From Luteimonas fraxinea (lineage in GTDB: Bacteria > Pseudomonadota > Gammaproteobacteria > Xanthomonadales > Xanthomonadaceae), in the NCBI RefSeq assembly GCF_021233355.1, contig NZ_CP089507.1, positions 1,984,001-2,048,000 on the forward strand: DNA of 64,000 nt. Direction: 5' to 3'. Of the stretch, positions 27,704-36,653 are shown in pieces. The notes beneath the pieces are model-generated. The model searched no databases and had not been told where the DNA came from. It was given only the letters and a program-made list of their open reading frames with translations. A program made the translations under genes and the position numbers. Numbering within the stretch: the first letter of the stretch is position 1; each line of letters opens with the position of its first letter.

Positions 27704-28909
27704 GTGTCCTCCTTTTTCGCGAACGTCGAACTCGTCCCCGGTGATCCCATCCTCGGCCTGACCGAGGCCTACAACGCCGATCCGCGTGCCACCAAGGTCA
27801 ATCTGGGCGTCGGCATCTACTACGACGAGGCCGGCCGCATTCCCGTGCTCGACGCTGTGCGCGAGGTCGAACAGCGCCTGGCCGCCGAGGCCAAGCCGCG
27901 CGGCTACCTGCCGATCGACGGCATGCCCGACTACACGAAGGCCACCCGCGAACTGCTGTTCGGCGTGGATTCGCCGCTGTTGGCCGCCGGCCGCGTCGCC
28001 ACCACGCAGACCGTGGGCGGCAGCGGTGCGCTGCGCACCGGCGCCGATCTGCTGAAGAAACTGCTGCCGCACGCGACCATCGCGATCAGCAACCCGAGCT
28101 GGGAGAACCACCGCGCGGTGTTCGGCGCCGTCGGCTTCGAGGTCGTCGACTACACCTACTTCGACGCCGCCACGCATGGCATCGACTTCGCCGGCATGCT
28201 CGCCGACCTGCGCACGCTCGACGCCGGCACCGTCGTGCTGCTGCACGCCTGCTGCCACAACCCGACCGGCGCCGATCTCACCGTCGACCAGTGGCGCCAG
28301 GTCATCGAGGTGCTGCGCGAGCGCGACCTGTTCCCCTTCATCGACATCGCCTACCAGGGTTTCGACCAAGGCATCGAACAGGACGCCGCGGCGATCCGCC
28401 TGCTGGCCGAGTCGGGCATCGCGACCTTCGTCGTCGCCAGCTCGTACTCCAAGTCGTTCTCGCTCTATGGCGAACGCGTCGGCGCGCTGACCGTGGTCTC
28501 CGGCACCGCCGAAGAAAGCCGCGCGGTGCAGTCGCAGATCAAGCGCATCATCCGCGCGAACTATTCCAGCCCGTCGACGCACGGCGCCGCCCTGGTCGCT
28601 GGCGTGCTCGGCAGCCCCGAGTTGCGCGCGCGCTGGGAAGCGGAACTGGGCCAGATGCGGACTCGCATCCACGCCCTGCGTGCGGGCCTGGTCGAGAAGC
28701 TCGCCGCGAACGGCGCGCCCGAATTCGCCTTCATCAGCGAACAGGCCGGCATGTTCTCGTACTCGGGTCTGAGCCGGCCGCAGGTCGATCGCCTGCGCGA
28801 CGAGTTCGGCATCTACGCCGTCGGCACGGGGCGCATCTGCGTGGCCGCGCTGAGCCTGAAGAATCTGGATTACGTGGCCGAAGCGGTCGCAGCCGTCAGC
28901 CGCGGCTGA
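27704..28909 (+). CDS. tyrB: Aromatic amino acid / aspartate family aminotransferase
   Basis: PLP-dependent class I aminotransferase of the AspC/TyrB subgroup, 401 residues. It transfers amino groups between aromatic amino acids or aspartate and 2-oxoglutarate. The PLP lysine is Lys250 in SSYSKSFSLYGERVG; CCHNPTGAD and the C-terminal Arg in GTGRICVAALS are present. The start is GTG 27704 (SSFFANVELVPGDPILGL), the family-typical N-terminus; no strong ribosome-binding site is seen. AspC and TyrB cannot be separated by eye. Its 3' end overlaps the convergent CPBP gene by 14 bases. Confidence 0.88.
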   Translation: MSSFFANVELVPGDPILGLTEAYNADPRATKVNLGVGIYYDEAGRIPVLDAVREVEQRLAAEAKPRGYLPIDGMPDYTKATRELLFGVDSPLLAAGRVATTQTVGGSGALRTGADLLKKLLPHATIAISNPSWENHRAVFGAVGFEVVDYTYFDAATHGIDFAGMLADLRTLDAGTVVLLHACCHNPTGADLTVDQWRQVIEVLRERDLFPFIDIAYQGFDQGIEQDAAAIRLLAESGIATFVVASSYSKSFSLYGERVGALTVVSGTAEESRAVQSQIKRIIRANYSSPSTHGAALVAGVLGSPELRARWEAELGQMRTRIHALRAGLVEKLAANGAPEFAFISEQAGMFSYSGLSRPQVDRLRDEFGIYAVGTGRICVAALSLKNLDYVAEAVAAVSRG

Positions 28910-29696
28910 GTCTTTTGGGGGACCCGCGCGGCGCACGTCGCGCGGGTCCGCGCCGTCGCGCGCTGTGCAGCAGAGGCCACCAGGCCAGCAGGCAGAGGGC
29001 GGCGACCGCAAATCGCTGCGGTGCTGACAGTGCGGCTGCCAACGTGTTGAATGCCAGCACGTTGACGATCAGATGAAAGCAGGCCACCACGACGATCGAC
29101 CTGCTGCGGTCCGCCAGCCGACCCAACAACAGGCTCCCGGCCATCAGGCAGCCGAGTGCGGTCAGCTCCCGCGCCCACGTGGTGTCCGGCGCGAGGAACG
29201 AGAGGTGCCACAGATACCAGGTGCCGCCGATGACGAGTGCGCGCCGCGTCGGCGCGTATCCCGACAGCCGGTTGTGCAGGGCACCCCGCCAGGCGGATTC
29301 CTCCATGACGCAATAGACCAGCGTGGTCGTGCCGATCAGCGCGGCACTCATGGCGTGCCCGTTGATTGCGCCGACCGCGGCGAACGCGAGCGGCACCACG
29401 ACCGCCATCGCGATGGCGCGCGCAGGTCGGCCTCCGGTGAGCGTCACGGGGCGTCGTGCGTGCGCCGAGAAGCACGCGAGGGCTGACGCTGCGATCAGTG
29501 GGCCCAGACCCTCGATCAGCGCAGTGAAGATCGGCACCCCGGCCAGTACCGGCGCATCCGGCCATTGCAGCCAGCCCGATCGGAACGGCGCCGATACCGC
29601 GATGGCAAGCAGCAGGACCCACGACAGCGCGCCGACCGCACCAGCCCTGGGCGCCGCCGGCGCGGTGTCGTGCGCGTTGTGGTGCAGGATGCGCAT
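28896..29696 (-). CDS. CPBP-family intramembrane metalloprotease
   Basis: Integral membrane protein of 266 residues with about seven to eight helices. The CAAX-protease/bacteriocin-processing (Abi) motifs are visible: EESAWR, the helix TWYLWHLSF and FHLIVNVL. Members cleave within membranes or act in bacteriocin immunity; the target here is unknown. The chosen start ATG 29696 (MRILHHNAHD) gives a polar N-terminus before the first helix. It lies 35 bases downstream of the carotenoid oxygenase gene on the same strand. It overlaps the convergent tyrB by 14 bases. Confidence 0.82.
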   Translation of the reverse strand: MRILHHNAHDTAPAAPRAGAVGALSWVLLLAIAVSAPFRSGWLQWPDAPVLAGVPIFTALIEGLGPLIAASALACFSAHARRPVTLTGGRPARAIAMAVVVPLAFAAVGAINGHAMSAALIGTTTLVYCVMEESAWRGALHNRLSGYAPTRRALVIGGTWYLWHLSFLAPDTTWARELTALGCLMAGSLLLGRLADRSRSIVVVACFHLIVNVLAFNTLAAALSAPQRFAVAALCLLAWWPLLHSARRRGPARRAPRGSPKRLSRG

Positions 29697-29731
29697 CCTG
29701 GACCGTTCGCCACCGTGCGACAGGCGCAGGG

Positions 29732-31249
29732 TCACGCGCCGGTCTGCGCGAAGTGTCCGTGGAATCCCAGCGGAAACGCATACGGCAGCCATGCGGTCGC
29801 GAGCGGGCCGTTGGCGATGTGCTGCGCATCCAGCACCGCGATGCCGCTGCGGTTGCGGGTGGGATCGAGCACGGTGCCGACCAGCCAGCCGTCATCCGGG
29901 CGCGTGCTGCCGGGGCGCGGAACGAACACGTGTTCTTCGGCGAGGATGTCGCGCCCGTAGCGGTGCACGTCGCGTCGACCGCTGGCCGGATCGAGCATCT
30001 GCACCGCGTTGAAGTACGGCGCGCCTGTTTCTCCTTCCGTCGTCGGCATGTACAGACGCGCGCTGCGATCGCCGGGCGTACGCGCGTCGAACAGCGGGAA
30101 CTCGATGCCGGTCACGCCGAGCAGATCCCAGCGTGCGCGGCCGCTGTGCACGTCGAGCCGCAGTTCGGCCAGCTGCGCCGCAGGTGCGGGACCGTCGTGA
30201 CCGGACATCGCCGCGCGATGCGGCGAGCGTGCGTGTTCGACGTCGCGATGGTGGACCGTGCGCACGACGATCTCGCCGGCGCGCTCGAACGCATCGCCGA
30301 AGTGATAGGCCATCGCGAAGTCGACTTCGAAACGGCGCGCGACGCGATCCGGCGCGGCCTTCTCGACCACCAGCACGGTGCACGCGCGCTGCGGTGCGAA
30401 CCGCATGCTCTCGAAGAACGAACCGGACGGCGTGAAGTCGTAGGGCATCAACAGGAACACCAGATGCCGGTCGGTCTGCACGAATGCATGCAGGTAGCCC
30501 GGCGCGTCCATCTCCAGCACGTGCGCGCCGATCAAGCTCGCATCCGCGCCGATGTGCCACAGCAGCAGGCCGCTGCCGCCCAGCATCGACAGCGCGCCGA
30601 AGTTCCACCAGCTGCCGTCGCGATCGCGCAGCGGGTTCGCGGAGAACGGCAGCGCCTGCAGGTCCGGGCGCCAGGTCACCGGACCGATCGTGTCGAGCGC
30701 ATCGGGATCGAGCTCGAACGCCGAACCGGCCTCGCTCATCGCGAACAGGCGCCCGCCGATCGTCACCACCGATGTATTGGCGGTGTTCGCGTCGTCGTTG
30801 TTGCGGATCGCGACCTGTCCGGGAACCGTGGTGCCGGCGGCCATCGTGTTGAAGCGACCGGCGCGTTGTTCGCGCTGGAACTTCGGCGTCTGCACCATGC
30901 GCCCGCGATGGGTGACCGCGCCGTCACCGAAGCGCCAGCCGTGCACCATGCCGTCGCCGTCGAACCAGTGTTCGTAGCGGAAGCCGTCGCGCTCAAACCA
31001 GGCTGGCCCGTTGCGGTACAGCGTGCCAGCGAAGTTGGCCGGCAGGCGACCTTCGATCTGCACCGTGGTCGGGCCGAAGGCATTGGCCGACACCTGACGC
31101 CAGCCGGCGAGATACGGGCGATCGACGAGGCCGGCGGAGAACTCGGCAGGATCGCCGGCCAGCGCATCGGCACCATGCAGCAGCGCGGGGCCGAGCGCGA
31201 CGACGGTGGCGCCCGACAACAGGTTGCGCAGGAAGCGGCGACGATCCAT
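29732..31249 (-). CDS. Carotenoid oxygenase with Tat-type signal
   Basis: Retinal-pigment-epithelium-type carotenoid cleavage dioxygenase, 505 residues. The N-terminus DRRRFLRNLL followed by a hydrophobic stretch and ALAGD is a twin-arginine export signal, so folded enzyme with its iron would act in the periplasm. Candidate iron-ligand histidines lie in WHIGAD, YLHAFVQTDRHLVF or AYHFGDAFE, and the C-terminal GFHGHF. RNGPAWFERDGFRYEHWFDGDGMVHG is the family signature, written here in full as seen near residues 79-104. The start ATG 31249 directly precedes the Tat motif. The DUF2141 gene lies 25 bases upstream. Confidence 0.88.
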   Translation of the reverse strand: MDRRRFLRNLLSGATVVALGPALLHGADALAGDPAEFSAGLVDRPYLAGWRQVSANAFGPTTVQIEGRLPANFAGTLYRNGPAWFERDGFRYEHWFDGDGMVHGWRFGDGAVTHRGRMVQTPKFQREQRAGRFNTMAAGTTVPGQVAIRNNDDANTANTSVVTIGGRLFAMSEAGSAFELDPDALDTIGPVTWRPDLQALPFSANPLRDRDGSWWNFGALSMLGGSGLLLWHIGADASLIGAHVLEMDAPGYLHAFVQTDRHLVFLLMPYDFTPSGSFFESMRFAPQRACTVLVVEKAAPDRVARRFEVDFAMAYHFGDAFERAGEIVVRTVHHRDVEHARSPHRAAMSGHDGPAPAAQLAELRLDVHSGRARWDLLGVTGIEFPLFDARTPGDRSARLYMPTTEGETGAPYFNAVQMLDPASGRRDVHRYGRDILAEEHVFVPRPGSTRPDDGWLVGTVLDPTRNRSGIAVLDAQHIANGPLATAWLPYAFPLGFHGHFAQTGA

Positions 31250-31274
31250 CAGGGTCTCCGGTGGCGAACGCGGA

Positions 31275-31709
31275 TCAACGGATCGCGATGTCGAGGGCCA
31301 GCGCATCCGCGCCGACATCGAACGCAGCTTCGTCGAACGTCGGCTTGCGCATCACCCGCGGGTTGTTGCTGAAGCCGTAGCCCTCGACCGGCATGCCGAC
31401 CAGATTGGTGTCGAGCCTGCCGTTGCCGTTCTCGTCGTGGATCACCATCAGCGCGTAGCGGCCGGCCGGCACGCCGTCGAAGCGCACGTGGGTGACCGCG
31501 CCCGCCGGTGACAGCAGACGCGCGGCGACCGGCGCGGCGCTGCCGGCATAGCCCGCGGCATCGACCAGCGCGACCTGGAACTGTCCGCTCTGGCTGCGTG
31601 CCTCGCGGATGGACACGTCAAGATCGGCCGCCTGCACCGGCGCGGCGAGTGCGGCCGCAACGGCGAGCACAGCGAAGGGAGCGGCGAAGGAAGCGGGGAT
31701 GCGGCGCAT
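31275..31709 (-). CDS. DUF2141 secreted protein
   Basis: Exported 144-residue protein with a signal peptide cut near VQAAD (residue 28). The DUF2141 hallmark is present: HDENGNGRLDTNLVGMPVEG followed by YGFSNN. The family has an immunoglobulin-like beta fold and no known activity. It lies 25 bases upstream of the carotenoid oxygenase on the same strand, so the two probably form an operon. It is divergent from the NarL-type kinase gene. Confidence 0.9.
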   Translation of the reverse strand: MRRIPASFAAPFAVLAVAAALAAPVQAADLDVSIREARSQSGQFQVALVDAAGYAGSAAPVAARLLSPAGAVTHVRFDGVPAGRYALMVIHDENGNGRLDTNLVGMPVEGYGFSNNPRVMRKPTFDEAAFDVGADALALDIAIR

Positions 31710-31854
31710 GACGATGTCCTCGGTGGGTGTGGCATCAGTCTCGGCGCGCGGCCGGGCGCTGCCAGCTGCCGGTGGTCATCGATCCGCAGTGCCGGAAGTC
31801 ACTTTCTGCGCCGCGCCCATTGCCGCCACCGGCGACGGCTTGCAGCATGGCGCC

Positions 31855-32961
31855 ATGCCCACGCCCCGCCGTCTGTTCGAACCGCTCAATCTCGCTGCGT
31901 TGCTGACGCTCGGCGCGGTCGCGTTCTCGATGCGCTACTACGATCCCGCGCGCCAGACGGCGGCCTGGCTGCTGCTTGGTGCCTTCGCGGCGGGCTTCCT
32001 ATCACGCTCCCTGTGGCCGCCGCGGCTGCGGCGTGTGGAGCACGTGGTGATCGTGACCTTGCCGGTGATCGCGCTGGCGCTGATCGCGGTCGATCCCAAA
32101 CCCGGCACCGCGCCTGTGCTGCTGGTGATCTGGGTCGCGGTCGCGTTCTCTGACTGGTCGCCGCGAGTGGCCACCGTGGCGTTGATCGTCGTCGACACCG
32201 TCTACTACCTGATCCTCAAGTACATCGCCGGCTTCGGCGCGCCGCTGATGTCGGTGCTGATCTTCGCCGGCTTCCAGGCCTTCGCCGCGCTGTGCATGCA
32301 TTACGCGCGCAGCGCCGAGCGCACGCGGGATGCCCTGTCGCGCGTCAACGCCGATCTGCTGGCCACGCGCGCGTTGCTCGCCGACAGCGCCCGCGACGCG
32401 GAACGCCTGCGCGTCGCGCGCGAACTGCATGATGTCGCCGGCCACAAGCTCACCGCGATGCGCCTCAACCTGCGCGCGCTGGTCGACGAGCCGGCGTTCG
32501 CCGACAACCCGCAACTGCGCATCGCCGAACAGCTGTCGGGCGAACTGCTCGGCGACATCCGCAACGTGGTGCAGGCGCTGCGTGACAGCGGCGGTCTCGA
32601 TCTCGCCACCGCCTTGCGTGCGCTCGCCGCCCCAATGCCGCGCCCGCGGTTGCGGCTCACCATCGCCGACGACGTGCGCGTGTCCGATCCCGCGATCGCC
32701 GAAGCCGTGTTGCGGCTGGTGCAGGAAGCGCTGACCAATGCCGCGAAACATGCCGATGCCGACACGCTCGATGTCGCCTTGCATCGCGAGGGCGCGCGCT
32801 TGCACGTGACCATCGAAGACGACGGCCGCGTGCGCGACGGCTGGCGCGAAGGCAACGGCATCGCCGGCATGCGCGAACGCCTCGCGGGGCTGCAGGGCCG
32901 CGTACGCCTGGCGCGCAATGCGAGCGGCGCGATGCGCATCGACGCGGAGCTGCCGGCATGA
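31855..32961 (+). CDS. NarL-type membrane sensor histidine kinase
   Basis: Histidine kinase of 368 residues with about five to six N-terminal membrane helices (about 10-147) and no periplasmic sensor domain. The dimerisation domain is HisKA_3 with His192 in RELHDVAGHKLTAMR. The ATPase domain has LVQEALTNAAKHADA and the G box GNGIAGMRERL. Such kinases resemble DesK and often sense membrane state. The start ATG 31855 gives MPTPRRLF. Its stop overlaps the regulator start (ATGA). Confidence 0.92.
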   Translation: MPTPRRLFEPLNLAALLTLGAVAFSMRYYDPARQTAAWLLLGAFAAGFLSRSLWPPRLRRVEHVVIVTLPVIALALIAVDPKPGTAPVLLVIWVAVAFSDWSPRVATVALIVVDTVYYLILKYIAGFGAPLMSVLIFAGFQAFAALCMHYARSAERTRDALSRVNADLLATRALLADSARDAERLRVARELHDVAGHKLTAMRLNLRALVDEPAFADNPQLRIAEQLSGELLGDIRNVVQALRDSGGLDLATALRALAAPMPRPRLRLTIADDVRVSDPAIAEAVLRLVQEALTNAAKHADADTLDVALHREGARLHVTIEDDGRVRDGWREGNGIAGMRERLAGLQGRVRLARNASGAMRIDAELPA

Positions 32962-33596
32962 GCGCAGCGCCGGTGCGCGTCGCACTCGCCGACGATCAGG
33001 CCCTGGTCCGCGCCGGCCTGCGCGCGCTGCTCGAACGCCACGGCATCGTGATCGTGTTCGAAGCCGATTCGGGCACGACGCTGCTCGAGCAGCTCGCATC
33101 GCATCCGGTTGACGTGATCCTCAGCGACATCCGCATGCCCGGCCTCGACGGCATCGAAGCGCTGACCGCGCTGCGCGCCCGTGGCGACACGACACCGGTG
33201 CTGCTGCTGACCACCTTCGACGACAGCGACCTGCTGCTGCGCGCCACGGATGCCGGCGCGCAGGGCTTCCTGCTCAAGGACGCGACGCCCGAAGATCTGC
33301 GCGACGCGATCGCGCGCGTGGCGGCGGGCGAAACCCTGCTGCAACCGGTCAGCACCGAACCGGTCCGCGCGCGCTACCGCTTCCACGACGACAACGCCCC
33401 GCGTGAGACCTTCACCGACCGCGAGGTCGTGATCCTGCGACTGCTCGCAGGGGGCTACTCCAACAAGGAGATCGCGCGCAGCCTGTTCCTTGCCGAGGGC
33501 ACGGTGAAGAACTACGTCTCGGCGATCCTCGAAAAGCTCGGCACCCGCGACCGCACGCGTGCGGTGTTGAAGGCGATTACGTTGCAGGTGATCTAG
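32958..33596 (+). CDS. LuxR/NarL-type response regulator
   Basis: DNA-binding response regulator of 212 residues. The receiver has Asp57 (VILSDIRMPGLDG), the Thr in LLLTTFDD and the Lys in FLLKDATPEDL. The C-terminal LuxR-type helix-turn-helix is about 145-205 (TDREVVILRLLAGGYSNKEI and GTVKNYVSAILEKL). It overlaps the kinase by four bases. Adjacent azurin, receptor or carotenoid oxygenase genes are possible targets, but no binding site is recognised. Confidence 0.93.
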   Translation: MSAAPVRVALADDQALVRAGLRALLERHGIVIVFEADSGTTLLEQLASHPVDVILSDIRMPGLDGIEALTALRARGDTTPVLLLTTFDDSDLLLRATDAGAQGFLLKDATPEDLRDAIARVAAGETLLQPVSTEPVRARYRFHDDNAPRETFTDREVVILRLLAGGYSNKEIARSLFLAEGTVKNYVSAILEKLGTRDRTRAVLKAITLQVI

Positions 33597-33754
33597 CGCG
33601 CCTGCACGCGCTGCGGGTCACAGGTGTATGACATCAGGTCGACGCCGCGCGCATGCACTGCGACATTCCGTCCCGGGCCGTTCACGCCGCCCTTTGCGAC
33701 AATGCGCGACGCGATGCGTCGCATCGCACGCCCTGCTTTCCCCACGGAGATGTC

Positions 33755-34210
33755 ATGCCGAACCGCGCATTGCGCGGCGCGCTCGCGCTGCTGCTCTTGA
33801 TTCCCGCCACAGGCGCACTCGCGCGCACTTGCGACCTGACGATCGGCAGCAGCGATGCGATGCGTTTCGACCGGAGTGAACTCCGCGTTGCTGCCGATTG
33901 CACACAGGTGCGTCTCACGCTGCGTCACACCGGCCGACAGATGGCCGCGGCGATGGGCCACAACTGGGTGCTGACCCGCACCGCCGATTACCGCCCGGTC
34001 GCGATTGCCGGCGGCCTTGGCAGCCTCGCCCACAGCTATCTGCCGCCGGGCGACGCGCGCGTCATCGCGTACACGAAAGTCATCGGCAGCGGCGAGTCGA
34101 CCACGGTCACGTTCCGGACCGCGGGCCTCACGCGCGGCGGCGACTACACCTTCTTCTGCTCGTTCCCTGGCCACTGGAACGTGATGCGCGGCAAGCTGGT
34201 GTTCGGTTGA
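33755..34210 (+). CDS. azu: Azurin (periplasmic blue copper protein)
   Basis: Small type-1 copper electron-transfer protein, 151 residues, signal peptide cut near residue 24 (ALART). All copper ligands are visible: His69 (GHNWV), Cys135, His140 and Met144 in CSFPGHWNVM, with exact azurin spacing. Cys26 and Cys49 would form the usual disulfide. The start is ATG 33755; a second ATG five bases upstream is out of frame. The stop TGA shares its last base with the ATG of the receptor gene (TGATG), so translation is coupled. Confidence 0.95.
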   Translation: MPNRALRGALALLLLIPATGALARTCDLTIGSSDAMRFDRSELRVAADCTQVRLTLRHTGRQMAAAMGHNWVLTRTADYRPVAIAGGLGSLAHSYLPPGDARVIAYTKVIGSGESTTVTFRTAGLTRGGDYTFFCSFPGHWNVMRGKLVFG

Positions 34211-36348
34211 TGCGCGCGGCCCCCACCGTGCTCGCGTCCGCGCTGTCGCTGATCCTGCTTTCGCCCGGCTTCGCGCAGGCGCAGGCGACGGACGATGCCC
34301 CCACCACGCTCGAACGCGTGCGCGTCGATGCGACGCGGCTGCGCGGCGTCAGCGATTTCGATACGCCGGCCTCGGTCGATGCGATCCGCCTCGACGATGG
34401 CGACAGCAACCGCGCCGGCACCGTCGCGTCCGAGCCGCTGTCGGGCGTGCCTGGCCTGCTGGCGCGCGATCGGCAGAACCATGCGCAGGACACGCAGCTG
34501 TCGATCCGCGGCTTCGGTGCGCGCTCCACGTTCGGCGTGCGCGGCGTGCGTCTGTTCGCCGACGGCATTCCGGCGTCGATGCCCGACGGCCAGGGCCAGC
34601 TCTCGCATTTCAACCTCGTCGGCGGCGACCGCATCGAAATCATGCGCGGCCCGTTCTCGGCGCTGTACGGCAATTCTTCCGGCGGCGTCGTGCAGTTGTG
34701 GAGTGCCGACGGACAGCCCGGCGATCCCTGGCGCTTCAAGGCCAGCCACGGACGCGACAACACGACCAGCCTGTCGACGCAGCTGCGGGGCGGCACGGAG
34801 ACGGTCGGCTACAACCTCGCGCTGTCGCGTTTCGATACCGATGGCTGGCGTGACCACAGCGCCGCGCGTCGCGATTCGGCGAACGCGAAGCTGCGCTTCG
34901 ATTTCGGCGACCGGCGCCGGCTCGATCTCGTCGTCAACCATGTCGACATCGACGCGCAGGATCCGCTCGGCCTCACCGCCGCGCAGGTGCGCGAGAACCC
35001 CCGCCAGGTCGCCGCGGTCGCGAACCAGTTCGATACGCGCAAGACCGTGCGTCAGACCCAGGTCGGCGCGGTCTACGAACACGGCATCGGCGACGCGCAC
35101 ACGCTGCGCGCGATGGCCTACGGCGGCGAACGTGCGGTCGTGCAGTACCTGCCGATTCCGGCGGGCGCGCAGGCCAATCCGCTGAACTCGGGTGGCGTCA
35201 TCGATCTCGACAACCTCTATGGCGGGCTCGATCTGCGCTGGAGCTGGGAAGGTGCGCTCGCAGGCCGTCCGCTGGAACTCACCGTGGGTGCGAATGCCGA
35301 TCGCCAGCGCCAGGACCGGCAGGGTTTCGAGAACTTCGTCGGCGACACGCTCGGCGTACGCGGCCGCCTGCGCCGCGACGAGCGCAACACCGTCGAGAAC
35401 CGCGACCAGTTCGCGCAGGCCTACTGGGCGTTCGCGCCGCGCTGGTCGCTGCTGGCCGGCGTGCGCCACAGCGAGGTGGAGTTCACTTCGCGCGACGCCT
35501 TTGTGACCGCCACCAACCCCGACGACAGCGGCCGCGTCGCGTTCCGTCAGACCTCGCCGGTCGCAGGCATCACGTTCGCGCCGCATGACGACCTGCGCGT
35601 GTACCTGTCGGCCGGTCGCGGCTTCGAGACGCCGACCTTCAACGAACTCGGCTACCGCGCCGACGGCGGCGCCGGCTTCGCGTTCGATCTGGCGCCGGCG
35701 ATCAGCGACAACCTCGAACTCGGCACCAAGTGGCGCGCGCGTTCGGGCACCACGCTCAACGCGGCGCTGTTCCGCGCCGAGACCGACGACGAGCTCGCGG
35801 TCGCGCGCAATGTCGGTGGCCGCAGCAGCTTCCAGAACATCGGCCGCGCACGCCGCCAGGGTGCGGAGCTGTCGCTGCGGCAGCCGCTGGGTGAGTCGCT
35901 CGACCTGAGCGTGGCGGCGACCTGGCTCGATGCGACCTTCCGCGACGACTATCTCGTCTGCACCGGTGCGGGCTGTACCGTGCCGGCGACACCGGTCGCG
36001 GCCGGCGCGCGGATTCCGGGTGTGCCGGCGCGGCAGCTGTTCGCGCGTCTCGACTGGACCGGCGGGCCGTGGAGCGCGGCGATCGAAGGCGTGGGCGTGG
36101 GCGTGGGCGATGTGGTCGTCGACGATCTCGCGACCGGCCGCGCGGCCGGCTACGCACTCGTGCACCTCGAAGGCGCACGCCGCTGGCGTTTCGATGCCGG
36201 CGAGTTGCGGACCTTCGTGCGCATCGACAACGTGCTTGATCAGGCCTACATCGGCTCGGTGATCGTCAACGAGGGCAACGGCCGGTTCTATGAGCCGGGC
36301 CCGGGACGTGGGGTGATGGTGGGTGCGCAGTGGACGTGGAATCGTTGA
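34210..36348 (+). CDS. TonB-dependent outer-membrane receptor coupled to azurin
   Basis: Outer-membrane active transporter of 712 residues, signal peptide cut near AQAQA. The plug domain (about 35-150) has SIRGFGARSTFGVRGVRL and GDRIEIMRGPFSALYGNSSG. The 22-strand barrel follows, with AGRGFETPTFNELG and a C-terminal strand ending in aromatic-rich GVMVGAQWTW. The start ATG 34210 overlaps the azurin stop. The ligand is not provable from sequence. Coupling to azurin suggests copper. An azurin-receptor link (OprC) has been described in Pseudomonas aeruginosa. Confidence 0.9.
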   Translation: MRAAPTVLASALSLILLSPGFAQAQATDDAPTTLERVRVDATRLRGVSDFDTPASVDAIRLDDGDSNRAGTVASEPLSGVPGLLARDRQNHAQDTQLSIRGFGARSTFGVRGVRLFADGIPASMPDGQGQLSHFNLVGGDRIEIMRGPFSALYGNSSGGVVQLWSADGQPGDPWRFKASHGRDNTTSLSTQLRGGTETVGYNLALSRFDTDGWRDHSAARRDSANAKLRFDFGDRRRLDLVVNHVDIDAQDPLGLTAAQVRENPRQVAAVANQFDTRKTVRQTQVGAVYEHGIGDAHTLRAMAYGGERAVVQYLPIPAGAQANPLNSGGVIDLDNLYGGLDLRWSWEGALAGRPLELTVGANADRQRQDRQGFENFVGDTLGVRGRLRRDERNTVENRDQFAQAYWAFAPRWSLLAGVRHSEVEFTSRDAFVTATNPDDSGRVAFRQTSPVAGITFAPHDDLRVYLSAGRGFETPTFNELGYRADGGAGFAFDLAPAISDNLELGTKWRARSGTTLNAALFRAETDDELAVARNVGGRSSFQNIGRARRQGAELSLRQPLGESLDLSVAATWLDATFRDDYLVCTGAGCTVPATPVAAGARIPGVPARQLFARLDWTGGPWSAAIEGVGVGVGDVVVDDLATGRAAGYALVHLEGARRWRFDAGELRTFVRIDNVLDQAYIGSVIVNEGNGRFYEPGPGRGVMVGAQWTWNR

Positions 36349-36350
36349 CG

Positions 36351-36384
36351 GGATGGGTTTCGCTGCGCTCTACCCACCCTACGG
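36351..36384. repeat. GTAGAGCGCAGC-type repeat, third copy
   Basis: GGATGGGTTTCGCTGCGCTC followed by TACCCACCCTACGG, directly after the receptor stop. It is the same family as the pair at 20664-20806. Its position at gene ends suggests a transcript-end function. Confidence 0.55.
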
Positions 36385-36480
36385 AAAAGTGCGTCGTCTT
36401 CGTTTGATGCGTTGAATTACGCAACGGGACTTCAATTCGTTGGATGCGCGATTGGTCGCTCAATGCATTGGCACACGTCC

Positions 36481-36602
36481 GTCATCCCAGCGGCTTTCAA
36501 CAGACGCATGTCTGGTCGAGCTGGGATCCATGTTCGCGGCGATCCGCTATTTCGTGTTGAAACGCAGGATCAAAATGGGCCCCAGCGTGCGCTGGGGCGA
36601 CG
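36481..36602 (+). repeat. Bipartite palindromic repeat, copy A
   Basis: Two stem-loops, GTCATCCCAGC..GCTGGGATCCATG and ATGGGCCCCAGCG..CGCTGGGGCGACG, about 60 bases apart. The same two-part element occurs inverted at 57005-57108. In this copy the first loop is enlarged by about 24 bases. Together with the repeat at 36351 it fills the 305-base gap between the receptor and phhA genes, where I see no gene. Confidence 0.7.
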
Positions 36603-36653
36603 GGTCATGCAGTGGTGCGTCTGTGGAAGTCAGCGCATACGCTGACCCGTCAA

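Noticed and set aside
25796..29011. One minus-strand open frame of 1071 residues
   Set aside because: Only its last 235 residues are a real gene (the oxygenase). The upstream part is out of frame with fbp and antisense to the aminotransferase.
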